Shown here: positions 1-5,287 of the stretch, piece after piece
How positions within the stretch are numbered: position 1 is the first letter of the stretch
Layout: every line of letters begins with the position of its first letter
Origin: an uncultured Collinsella sp.
GTDB lineage: Bacteria; Actinomycetota; Coriobacteriia; Coriobacteriales; Coriobacteriaceae
Assembly (NCBI GenBank): GCA_937958315.1
Contig: CALFGH010000120.1
Span: 1-5,875 of the forward strand
Direction of reading: 5' to 3'
Length of the DNA stretch: 5,875 nt
Program-made: the position numbers and the translations under genes
Notes under the pieces: generated by a model
Seen by the model: only the letters and a program-made list of their open reading frames with translations
Told to the model about the DNA's origin: nothing
The model's database searches: none

Positions 1-755
1 TGTTGGTGACGATGCTCGACCCCATCGCCGACAAGCGCAGCGTGACGGACTATAGCGACTGGCTCGTGCGCGAAATTCTGCCGATGCAGGATATCCCGCA
101 GATCAAGTATCTTGCCGGCGTGCATCCGTATGGCGCGCCGGACTATACCGACGACGTTCACGCACAGGTCGTTGCCGCACTCGATGACCCCTTATGCGCC
201 GGTATTGGCGAAATCGGCCTGGACTACCACATGGACTATGACGACGATATCGCGCCGGCACCCCATAACGTGCAGATTGACTGCATGGCGCGCCAGCTCG
301 AGCTTGCCGTGTGCCGTAACGTGCCGGTGGAGCTGCATCTGCGTCACGAGGACACGGACCAGGAGCGAACCTCGCACGTGGACGCCTACAACGTGCTTCG
401 TGAGGTGGGCGTGCCCCAGGCCGGTTGTGTGCTGCACTGCTTTGGCGAGGACCGCGCCACGATGGAGCGCTTTGTGGAGCTGGGCTGCTATATCGCCTAT
501 GGTGGTGCGGCCACCTTTAAGCGCAACGACGACGTGCGCGAGGCGTTTGCGGCAACTCCGCTCGATCGCATTTTGTTCGAGACGGATTGCCCGTATATGG
601 CGCCGGAGCCCATTCGTGGTCTTGAGTGCGAGCCGGCAATGATTTCTATCACGGCAAACACGCTGGTCAACGACCGTGTCGATCGTACCGGCGAGGATGC
701 TGAGGCAATCGCGCGAGCAGCTTGGGAAAATGCCTGCAAACTTTTTCAAAAATAG
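1..755 (+). CDS. TatD family metal-dependent hydrolase (5'-truncated by window edge)
   Basis: Product: cytosolic TIM-barrel metal-dependent hydrolase/DNase. Characterised TatD proteins are 3'-5' exonucleases linked to DNA repair or turnover. The reading frame is open from the left edge (first full codon at base 3) to TAG at 753-755, giving 250 visible residues. Family motifs in order, in fragment numbering: AGVHPYG at 38-44, GEIGLDYH at 69-76 (metal ligand Glu70), ELHLRH at 110-115 (His112), LHCFGED at 144-150 (His145) and ETDCPYMAPEPIRG at 193-206 (Asp195). The N-terminal HxH metal motif is absent because it lies upstream of the window; I estimate 25-40 missing residues from the usual distance to the HP motif. 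The in-frame TTG at 3 and ATG at 12 are therefore not the real start. Exact substrate and paralogue (TatD, YcfH or YjjV type) cannot be told. A tRNA-Leu promoter begins within 5 nt of its stop. Confidence 0.93.
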   Translation, partial: LVTMLDPIADKRSVTDYSDWLVREILPMQDIPQIKYLAGVHPYGAPDYTDDVHAQVVAALDDPLCAGIGEIGLDYHMDYDDDIAPAPHNVQIDCMARQLELAVCRNVPVELHLRHEDTDQERTSHVDAYNVLREVGVPQAGCVLHCFGEDRATMERFVELGCYIAYGGAATFKRNDDVREAFAATPLDRILFETDCPYMAPEPIRGLECEPAMISITANTLVNDRVDRTGEDAEAIARAAWENACKLFQK

Positions 756-758
756 TTC

Positions 759-787
759 TTGCGTTCGCGGTGGCGCTCCGTTATTCT
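759..787 (+). promoter_or_regulatory. Promoter of tRNA-Leu
   Basis: TTGCGT (759-764) and TATTCT (782-787) are 17 nt apart, a sigma-70-like arrangement whose start site would fall just before the tRNA at 799. The -35 box starts 3 nt after the tatD stop codon. The match is imperfect, but spacing and position fit well. Confidence 0.55.
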
Positions 788-798
788 AATTCCTGCAC

Positions 799-885
799 GC
801 GGGCGTGGCGGAATTGGCAGACGCGTACGGTTCAGGTCCGTATGGGGGCAACCCCATGAAGGTTCAAGTCCTTTCGCCCGCACCA
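799..885 (+). tRNA. tRNA-Leu(CAG)
   Basis: Complete class II tRNA with encoded CCA; it decodes CUG. Acceptor arm: 799-805 (GCGGGCG) pairs with 875-881 (CGCCCGC). The discriminator is A882 and CCA is at 883-885. The anticodon stem TACGG/CCGTA (826-830/838-842) encloses the loop TTCAGGT with anticodon CAG at 833-835. The long variable arm (about 843-857) has a GGGG/CCCC stem, as expected for leucine tRNAs. T stem 858-862/870-874 encloses the loop TTCAAGT. Discriminator A is the usual leucine identity element. The last 18 nt of this gene are repeated downstream at 1054-1071. Confidence 0.97.
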
Positions 886-929
886 TTGATTGAAAGAGCT
901 CCCAGCAATGGGAGCTTTTTTTATGGGCC
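868..929 (+). repeat. Direct repeat, copy 1 (tRNA-Leu 3' end plus terminator)
   Basis: Bases 868-912 are identical to 1054-1098 (45 nt). After one A/G difference (913 vs 1099) and a 2-nt length difference in and after the T run, the match continues to 929/1117. The repeat starts inside the T loop of tRNA-Leu, so the tRNA stays intact here while copy 2 has only the 3' fragment. This arrangement resembles an attachment-site duplication at a tRNA 3' end, but could also be a local tandem duplication. Confidence 0.93.
897..922 (+). terminator. Intrinsic terminator of tRNA-Leu
   Basis: Perfect 8-bp stem AGCTCCCA (897-904) / TGGGAGCT (909-916), tetraloop GCAA, followed by a run of T to 922. It lies 11 nt after the tRNA CCA. 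Confidence 0.92.
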
Positions 930-1053
930 CATCGCAGGGACTTGAACCTGTGAAGGAGCGAGCGTAAAGAAAACGCGGAGCGTTTTAGCGAGCTGGCGAG
1001 TCCGCCGGCAGGCGGCCGAAGCCGGTGCGGATCCGCGAGGCGGATACGCGGAC
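930..1053. other. 124-nt structured GC-rich insert between the tRNA-tail repeats
   Basis: No credible gene lies here. The sequence is dense in inverted repeats. CAGG (935-938)/CCTG (947-950) flanks an 8-nt loop. AAAACGC (970-976) GGA GCGTTTT (980-986) follows. CGGC (1013-1016) CGAA GCCG (1021-1024) and ATCCGC (1031-1036) GAG GCGGAT (1040-1045) are enclosed by an outer stem, GTCCGC (1000-1005)/GCGGAC (1048-1053). Bases 938-949 are the exact reverse complement of the tRNA-Leu T-arm segment 860-871 (12 nt). It could be a repeat-family member, a structured RNA, or a rearrangement scar. No function can be read from sequence alone. Confidence 0.6.
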
Positions 1054-1117
1054 GTCCTTTCGCCCGCACCATTGATTGAAAGAGCTCCCAGCAATGGGGG
1101 CTTTTTTGTTATGGGCC
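1054..1117 (+). repeat. Direct repeat, copy 2 (partial tRNA-Leu tail plus second terminator)
   Basis: Repeats copy 1 at an offset of 186 nt. The first 18 nt (1054-1071) are a 3' tRNA-Leu fragment, from within the T loop through the 3' acceptor strand and CCA; it lacks the rest of the tRNA and cannot be a functional tRNA gene. The remainder is the terminator copy and its flank. Confidence 0.93.
1083..1107 (+). terminator. Second, duplicated intrinsic terminator
   Basis: Stem AGCTCCCA (1083-1090)/TGGGGGCT (1095-1102), loop GCAA, then a T run to 1107. The one substitution relative to the first terminator (A to G at 1099) turns an A-U pair into a G-U wobble, so the hairpin is kept. It would stop read-through from the tRNA before the SPFH gene. 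Confidence 0.8.
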
Positions 1118-1188
1118 TCCTGTTGGTGTCACGTGGCTGCTTTGTGCGGGTATCCTAGTGCCAACGTGTGCCTATCAGAGGAGAGACC

Positions 1189-2127
1189 ATGCTGTTGTCC
1201 GGTATTATCGCTGCTCTTACGAGCTTTCTACTTCCCATCATCATTTTGTTGCTGCTGCTCCCCAACGCCTGCTATGTCGTTGAACAGCAGCATGCCGTGA
1301 TTATCGAGCGTCTGGGCAAGTTTAACCGCATCGTCAACGCGGGCTTCCACATGAAGGTGCCCGTGATTGACCGCAAGGCCGCCACGGTGAGTCTGCGCAC
1401 CATGAAAAACGGTTTTGGCATCGACGTTAAGACCCAGGACAACGTGACCATCGGCCTTGAGGTCTCTGCTCAGTACCACGTGAGCTATGACATGGGCGCC
1501 GGCCCGGCAGATTCGGGCATCTACAAGAGCTACTACATGCTGCAGGAGCCCGTCGACCAGATGCGTGATTTCATCACCGACGCCCTGCGCTCTTCCATCC
1601 CTGTCTATACGCTCGATGAGGTCTTTGCCAAGAAGGATGACATCGCCAAGGACGTTAACGCCACCGTGTCCGAGCAGATGGCTGCCTACGGCTTTACCCT
1701 CGTGTCGACACTCATCACCAAGATCGCGCTGCCGACCGAGGTCGAGAACTCCATGAACGACATCAATGCTGCCCAGCGAAAGCGCGCTGCTGCGCAGGAG
1801 CTCGCCGAGGCCGACCGCATCAAGCGCGTCACCGAGGCGACCGCCGAGGCCGAGGCGATGGAAAAGGCGGGCGAGGGCATCGCCAACCAGCGCAAGGCCA
1901 TCGCGCTGGGCATCAAGGATTCGCTCGAGATCATCCAGGAGACGGGTGTCGGTAACGACGAGGCCAACCAGCTGTTCATGTTTACGCAGTGGTCCGAGAT
2001 GATGACAGAGTTCGCTCGCACGGGTAAAACATCGACGGTCGTACTGCCGAGCGATTTCTCGCAGTCGGCCTCGATGTTCGAGCAGATGCTGACCGCCAGC
2101 AAAGTTCAAAACGATTCGAAGGAGTAG
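1189..2127 (+). CDS. SPFH/band 7 (stomatin/prohibitin-like) membrane protein
   Basis: 312-residue membrane-anchored SPFH protein. Such proteins oligomerise at the membrane and scaffold microdomains or proteases; the client here is unknown. The N-terminal hydrophobic segment (about 6-26) is a membrane anchor. It runs straight into the band-7 domain (about 28-200), with VVEQQHAVIIERLGKF (30-45), AGFHMKVPVIDR (51-62) and KTQDNVTIGLEV (81-92). A long Ala/Glu/Lys-rich helix likely to form a coiled coil spans about 193-240. The wording is closest to the stomatin/HIR (hypersensitive-induced reaction) branch rather than to HflK/HflC. I chose the ATG at 1189 because AGGAG (1179-1183) sits 5 nt upstream. 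A GTG at 1168 would add seven residues but has no comparable site. A weak -10-like TATCCT is at 1151-1156 with no clear -35. rlmH follows after 6 nt. Confidence 0.92.
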   Translation: MLLSGIIAALTSFLLPIIILLLLLPNACYVVEQQHAVIIERLGKFNRIVNAGFHMKVPVIDRKAATVSLRTMKNGFGIDVKTQDNVTIGLEVSAQYHVSYDMGAGPADSGIYKSYYMLQEPVDQMRDFITDALRSSIPVYTLDEVFAKKDDIAKDVNATVSEQMAAYGFTLVSTLITKIALPTEVENSMNDINAAQRKRAAAQELAEADRIKRVTEATAEAEAMEKAGEGIANQRKAIALGIKDSLEIIQETGVGNDEANQLFMFTQWSEMMTEFARTGKTSTVVLPSDFSQSASMFEQMLTASKVQNDSKE

Positions 2128-2133
2128 ACGCGC

Positions 2134-2604
2134 GTGAAATACACCGTCGTTTGCGTCGGTAAGCTCAAGGAGCGCTTTTGGAAGGACGCGTGCGCTGAGT
2201 ACACCAAGCGCCTAGGTGCCTATGCCAAGGTGGATATCCGCGAGGTGGCCGATATCGACCCGGCTAAGGCGGGCGGCGTGGATGCCGCACGCGACAAGGA
2301 GGGGGCGGCGATTCTTGCAGCCCTGCCGCCTCGAGCGCATGTGATCCTGCTTGCCATTGAGGGCAAAGAGCGCTCGAGCGAGGAGCTTTCGGCGCGGCTC
2401 GACGATTTTATGCTGCGTGGTAACAGCGACATCGCCTTTGTGATTGGTGGATCGGACGGCGTGAGCGATGACGTGCGCACACGAGCCGACGAGATGCTCA
2501 GCTTTGGACGTATTACCTTGCCGCACAACTTGGCGCGCGTGGTGCTGCTGGAGCAAATCTACCGCGCCTGCAAGATCAGCCGTGGCGAGCCGTATCACAA
2601 ATAG
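2134..2604 (+). CDS. rlmH: 23S rRNA (pseudouridine1915-N3)-methyltransferase RlmH
   Basis: 156 residues, the normal family length. RlmH is a small SPOUT (trefoil-knot) methyltransferase that uses SAM to methylate N3 of pseudouridine 1915 in helix 69 of 23S rRNA on assembled 70S ribosomes. Seen here: the N-terminal strand and K-E-R-F/W pattern (VCVGKLKERFWKDAC, 6-20), the SAM-binding loop FVIGGSDGV (102-110) and the signature C-terminus LPHNLARVVLLEQIYRAC (129-146) ending in GEPYHK (151-156). The start is GTG at 2134, preceded at 9 nt by AAGGAG (2119-2124), which overlaps the last codons and stop of the SPFH gene. The 6-nt intergenic gap implies co-transcription and perhaps translational coupling. 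No terminator is evident between it and proC. Confidence 0.97.
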   Translation: MKYTVVCVGKLKERFWKDACAEYTKRLGAYAKVDIREVADIDPAKAGGVDAARDKEGAAILAALPPRAHVILLAIEGKERSSEELSARLDDFMLRGNSDIAFVIGGSDGVSDDVRTRADEMLSFGRITLPHNLARVVLLEQIYRACKISRGEPYHK

Positions 2605-2677
2605 GTCGGCAATACGAAACAATGCCGTGGGACAATAGCCTTCGTTTTGAAGAGCGTGTCTGAGAGGACTATGAGAT

Positions 2678-3448
2678 ATGAAGATCGGATTTGTCGGTTT
2701 TGGCAATATGGCGAGCGCTATGGCCGATGGCTGGATCGCCGCCGGTGTGGCTGCGAGCGATATGTGCGCCTGCGCGGGCCACTACGACGCCTTGGTCGAG
2801 CGTTGTGAGGCACGTGGGATGGTTGCCTGTCGTGATGCTGCGGAGGTTGTCGCCGCATCCGATATCGTGGTTGCTGCGGTCAAGCCATACATGATTGAGA
2901 AGGTCTTCGCTCCGCTCAAAGAAACCCTTGCCGACAAGGTTGTCCTTTCGGTCGCCTGGACCTGGGATAGCGCCAAGTGGGAGCAGGTCCTGCCGGGTGT
3001 CGCACACATCTCGACGGTGCCCAACACACCGGTTTCGGTGGGCGAGGGCGTTATCGCCTGCGAGAAGGCTTCCACGCTTGGCGATGAGCAGCGTGCCACG
3101 GTGCTCGGTCTGCTCGGAAAGCTTGGCACCGTCGTCGAGCTCGATTCGAGTCTGCTGTTTGTGGGCGGTACCGTGGGCGGTTGCGCACCGGCATTTGTCG
3201 CCATGGCGATTGAGGCTCTGGGCGATGCGGCCGTCAAACACGGTATTCCGCGCGCCGATGCCTATCGCATTGTGAGCCAGATGGTGCTGGGTACGGCAAA
3301 GCTGCAGCTTGCAACCGGCCAGCATCCCGCAGCGATGAAGGATGCCGTGTGCTCGCCCGGCGGTGCTACCATCAAGGGCGTCGTCGCGCTCGAGGATGCC
3401 GGCATGCGCAGCGCCCTAGTCAAGGCCATCGACGCTACTCTCCAGTAA
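2678..3448 (+). CDS. proC: Pyrroline-5-carboxylate reductase
   Basis: 256 residues. ProC catalyses the last step of proline synthesis, NAD(P)H-dependent reduction of 1-pyrroline-5-carboxylate to L-proline, in the cytosol. An N-terminal Rossmann fold carries GFGNMASAM (7-15) and AAVKP (66-70), and PNTPVSVGEG lies at 115-124. The dimerisation domain has APAFVAMAIEALGDAAVKHG (170-189) and the P5CR signature HPAAMKDAVCSPGGATIKGV (216-235). Some usually conserved spots are unusual: SVAWTWDSAKW (91-101) where most ProC have a small-residue S-I-A-A-G stretch, and GGCAPAF (167-173) where SGSGPAY is common. The reading as ProC still holds from the whole set of motifs. The start ATG at 2678 has GAGAGGA (2662-2668) 9 nt upstream; an ATG at 2671 is out of frame. 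A -10-like GACAAT (2631-2636) in the 73-nt gap may give proC its own promoter. Confidence 0.94.
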   Translation: MKIGFVGFGNMASAMADGWIAAGVAASDMCACAGHYDALVERCEARGMVACRDAAEVVAASDIVVAAVKPYMIEKVFAPLKETLADKVVLSVAWTWDSAKWEQVLPGVAHISTVPNTPVSVGEGVIACEKASTLGDEQRATVLGLLGKLGTVVELDSSLLFVGGTVGGCAPAFVAMAIEALGDAAVKHGIPRADAYRIVSQMVLGTAKLQLATGQHPAAMKDAVCSPGGATIKGVVALEDAGMRSALVKAIDATLQ

Positions 3449-3460
3449 ACTGACCAATAA

Positions 3461-3593
3461 GGGACAGGTTTATTTTGGCAGGTTTTTCCTGCGGGTTTGT
3501 CGTATGTGTGAAAAGCGCCCCGCAACCGGATCGTTACCAGTTGCGGGGCGCTTGCGTTTGCCCAGATAAAACCGACCAAAATAAGCCTGTCTC
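3461..3593. repeat. 133-nt element with imperfect inverted ends and central hairpin
   Basis: The left arm 3461-3486 (starting GGGACAGG) and right arm 3568-3593 (ending CCTGTCTC) are reverse complements at 22 of 26 positions. Between them is a perfect 14-bp hairpin at 3513-3553. A 12-nt direct repeat, TTTTGGCAGGTT, occurs at 3473-3484 and again at 3595-3606, just outside the right arm and touching the stop codon of the minus-strand gene. The layout is that of a miniature inverted-repeat or REP-type element. Whether it recurs elsewhere in the genome cannot be seen here. No protein is encoded inside. Confidence 0.7.
3513..3553. terminator. Bidirectional-type hairpin between convergent proC and the small membrane gene
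   Basis: Perfect 14-bp stem AAGCGCCCCGCAAC (3513-3526)/GTTGCGGGGCGCTT (3540-3553) with a 13-nt loop. On the minus strand the stem runs into TTTT, a short U tract. On the plus strand no U tract follows beyond the two T of the stem. It sits between convergent genes, so it probably ends transcription from both sides, better for the minus strand. Confidence 0.65.
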
Positions 3594-3604
3594 TTTTTGG
3601 CAGG

Positions 3605-3778
3605 TTAGTCCCAGAAGCTGTCTTCCTCATCCTCGGACTTGGGGCCGCGGTCGACATACATTTTATGGGTGCGCTTCTCCATCACAAAGGCAAGAATCGC
3701 AAATAGCAGGATGCCGCCGGCGAAAAGGATGGCGAAACCGGTGCGGGTGCCAAACAAAAAGGAAAAAACTGCGTCCAT
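3605..3778 (-). CDS. 57-residue single-pass membrane protein, function unknown
   Basis: Read on the minus strand from ATG (3778-3776) to TAA (3607-3605). The protein begins MDAVFSFLFGTRTGFAILFA and ends EDEEDSFWD. One hydrophobic segment spans about residues 14-33 (GFAILFAGGILLFAILAFVM). It is followed by a basic stretch (EKRTHK, 34-39) and an acidic tail (SEDEED, 48-53) with a terminal Phe-Trp-Asp. The positive-inside rule suggests the C-terminal tail is cytoplasmic. AGAAGG (3790-3785) lies 6 nt before the ATG, a good ribosome binding site. It is divergent from serS and convergent with proC. The hydrophobic-then-charged layout, ribosome binding site and genome-like codon choice argue for a real gene. 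I recognise no family and assign no function. Confidence 0.8.
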   Translation of the reverse strand: MDAVFSFLFGTRTGFAILFAGGILLFAILAFVMEKRTHKMYVDRGPKSEDEEDSFWD

Positions 3779-3802
3779 TGGGTGCCTTCTTGCGTAGTTG
3801 AG

Positions 3803-3832
3803 TTGGGTCGTAAACGCTCATAAGTATATACT
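3803..3832 (+). promoter_or_regulatory. Probable serS promoter, overlapping a divergent promoter
   Basis: TTGGGT (3803-3808) and TATACT (3827-3832) are 18 nt apart and would start an mRNA near 3839, giving a serS leader of about 50 nt. The -10 lies in the palindrome AAGTATATACTT (3822-3833), so the minus strand also reads TATACT (3828-3823), with TTGTAC (3849-3844) as a possible but closely spaced (15 nt) -35 for the small membrane gene. The two promoters would share one symmetrical -10 region. Confidence 0.45.
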
Positions 3833-3860
3833 TGCCCATACATGTACAAGGTTGCAACCT
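3822..3860. promoter_or_regulatory. Cluster of three perfect palindromes (candidate operators)
   Basis: AAGTATATACTT (3822-3833), TACATGTA (3839-3846) and AGGTTGCAACCT (3849-3860) follow one another in 39 bp of the divergent serS/small-gene promoter region. Symmetric sites of this size are typical of dimeric repressor binding. I cannot name a regulator; none is encoded in the window. Confidence 0.5.
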
Positions 3861-3889
3861 AAATGGAATGTATATCGCCGGAGGATCTA

Positions 3890-5173
3890 ATGCTTGATAT
3901 CAAGTTTGTTCGCGAGAACCCCGATGCCATCGATACCGCCATGGCTAACCGCCAGACGTCTTGGGATCGCGAGAAGTTCTTTGAGCTCGACGACGAGCGC
4001 CGTGCCGTCATCACCGAGGTCGAGGAGCTCCAGGCCACGCGTAACGCCGAGTCCAAGAAGATTGGCGCCCTGATGAAGGAGGGCAAGAAGGACGAGGCCG
4101 AGGCCGCCAAGGAGGCCGTGCGCGCCGTCAACGAGAAGATTGACGGTCTGGCCGAGCGCCGTACCGCTCTTGAGCAGGAGCAGTACGACTTCATGGCTCA
4201 CCTGCCCAACATTCCGTGCGAGGCCACCCCGTACGGTAAGGACGAGGACGAGAACATCGAGCGTCGCCGCTGGGGCACCCCGCGCGAGTTCGACTTCGAC
4301 TTTAAGCCGCACTGGGATCTGGGCACCGATCTGGACATCCTCGACTTCGAGCGTGGCAACAAGCTCTCCGGCAGCCGCTTTACCGTTCTCGGCGGCGCCG
4401 GCGCCCGCCTGGAGCGCGCCCTTATCAACTTCTTCCTGGACACGCACACGAGCCGTGGCTTCAAGGAGTGGTGGCCGCCCATCGTCGTCAAGCGTCAGAC
4501 CATGTTCGGTACGGGCCAGCTGCCCAAGTTTGAGGACGACGCCTATCACGTCTCGGGCGACAACTTCCTGATTCCTACCGCCGAGGTCGTACTGACTAAC
4601 CTGCATGCCGGTGAGGTTCTGGACGCCGACACTCTGCCTCGCCGCTACACTGCCTTCACCCCCTGCTTCCGCGAGGAGGCCGGTTCCGCCGGTCGCGACA
4701 CCCGCGGCATCATTCGCCAGCACGAGTTCGACAAAGTTGAGATGGTCAAGTTTGCCAAGCCGGAGGAGTCCGACGAGGAGCTCGAGAGCATGACCGCCGA
4801 GGCCGAGTACCTGCTGCAGCAGCTGGGCTTGCCGTATCGCGTGATTAGCCTGTGCACCGGCGACCTGGGCTTCTCTGCCCGTCAGACCTACGACATCGAG
4901 GTTTGGCTGCCGAGCTACAACGCCTACAAGGAGATCAGCTCCTGCTCCAATTGCGGCGACTTCCAGGCCCGTCGTGCCAACATCAAGTACCGCGACCCCG
5001 AGAACTTCAAGGGTTCGCGCTACCTGCACACCCTTAACGGTTCTGGTCTGCCGGCTGGTCGTACCATGGCTGCCATTCTGGAGAACTACCAGAACGCCGA
5101 CGGCACCATCACGATCCCCGAGGTTCTGCGTCCCTACATGGGCGGCCTCGAGAAGATCGAGCCGGTCGCGTAG
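3890..5173 (+). CDS. serS: Seryl-tRNA synthetase
   Basis: 427 residues, the normal length for bacterial SerRS. This cytosolic class II synthetase charges tRNA-Ser (and tRNA-Sec where present) with serine using ATP. Residues about 25-105 form the long antiparallel coiled coil that grips the tRNA variable arm, rich in Glu/Lys/Ala (for example EGKKDEAEAAKEAV). The catalytic core shows motif 1 around SRGFKEWWPPIVV (188-200), TAEVVLTN (230-237), motif 2 FREEAGSAGRDTRG (260-273) with RQHEFDKVEM (276-285), and motif 3 GLPAGRTMAAILENYQ (386-401). The start is ATG at 3890, giving the family's classic MLDIKFVRENP. GGAGG (3880-3884) lies 5 nt upstream. An in-frame ATG at 3863 would add nine residues, but its ribosome site is absent and the extension would cover the real one. 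Codon use is the most biased in the window, as for a highly expressed gene. No T-box leader is seen. Confidence 0.98.
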   Translation: MLDIKFVRENPDAIDTAMANRQTSWDREKFFELDDERRAVITEVEELQATRNAESKKIGALMKEGKKDEAEAAKEAVRAVNEKIDGLAERRTALEQEQYDFMAHLPNIPCEATPYGKDEDENIERRRWGTPREFDFDFKPHWDLGTDLDILDFERGNKLSGSRFTVLGGAGARLERALINFFLDTHTSRGFKEWWPPIVVKRQTMFGTGQLPKFEDDAYHVSGDNFLIPTAEVVLTNLHAGEVLDADTLPRRYTAFTPCFREEAGSAGRDTRGIIRQHEFDKVEMVKFAKPEESDEELESMTAEAEYLLQQLGLPYRVISLCTGDLGFSARQTYDIEVWLPSYNAYKEISSCSNCGDFQARRANIKYRDPENFKGSRYLHTLNGSGLPAGRTMAAILENYQNADGTITIPEVLRPYMGGLEKIEPVA

Positions 5174-5195
5174 GTTGCCTGCATAAGCGATTTGC

Positions 5196-5225
5196 AAGGG
5201 CGCTCCTTTCCGGGGCGCCCTTTTT
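5196..5225 (+). terminator. Intrinsic terminator of serS
   Basis: Stem AAGGGCGC (5196-5203)/GCGCCCTT (5215-5222), extended inward by T-G, C-G and C-G pairs to 11 bp with a 5-nt loop, followed by T to 5225. It lies 22 nt after the serS stop. Confidence 0.95.
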
Positions 5226-5273
5226 GTGCGCAGAGCTTTACCATATCGTGCGGACAGCTCAATAGAAAACACA

Positions 5274-5287
5274 CGAACAAACGTTCT
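5274..5287. promoter_or_regulatory. Putative LexA (SOS) box
   Basis: CGAACAAACGTTCT matches the Gram-positive LexA box CGAACRNRYGTTYC at 13 of 14 positions, failing only at the last base. Its core GAAC-N4-GTTC is perfectly symmetric. It overlaps the -35 region of the promoter at 5285-5313. A second palindrome, CTGTATACAG (5286-5295), shares its last two bases. LexA binding here would be expected to block transcription until RecA-triggered LexA cleavage. Confidence 0.65.

Noticed and set aside
746..1072. Minus-strand frame through tRNA-Leu and both repeats
   Set aside because: It is the antisense of a tRNA and a terminator. Its product contains the familiar false-protein pattern produced by reversed tRNA-Leu genes.
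868..1117. Full integrated genomic island at tRNA-Leu
   Set aside because: Only 124 nt lie between the repeats and no integrase or cargo gene is present, so at most a remnant can be claimed.
1228..2109. 293-codon minus-strand frame across the SPFH gene
   Set aside because: Antisense shadow of a clear SPFH gene, with His/Leu/Gly-rich composition typical of reversed GC-rich codons.
3475..3801. 108-codon plus-strand frame through the inverted-repeat element
   Set aside because: It crosses a terminator hairpin and runs antisense to the small membrane gene, with no ribosome binding site and no protein-like composition.
3839..3846. CopY-type cop box
   Set aside because: The known box is TACANNTGTA; TACATGTA lacks the central two bases, and no copper genes are nearby.
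3863..3889. Earlier serS start giving a nine-residue extension
   Set aside because: The standard SerRS N-terminus begins at 3890 behind a strong GGAGG. The earlier ATG has no ribosome site.
3834..3889. T-box or other riboswitch in the serS leader
   Set aside because: The leader is only about 50 nt and shows no specifier stem or T-box antiterminator sequence.
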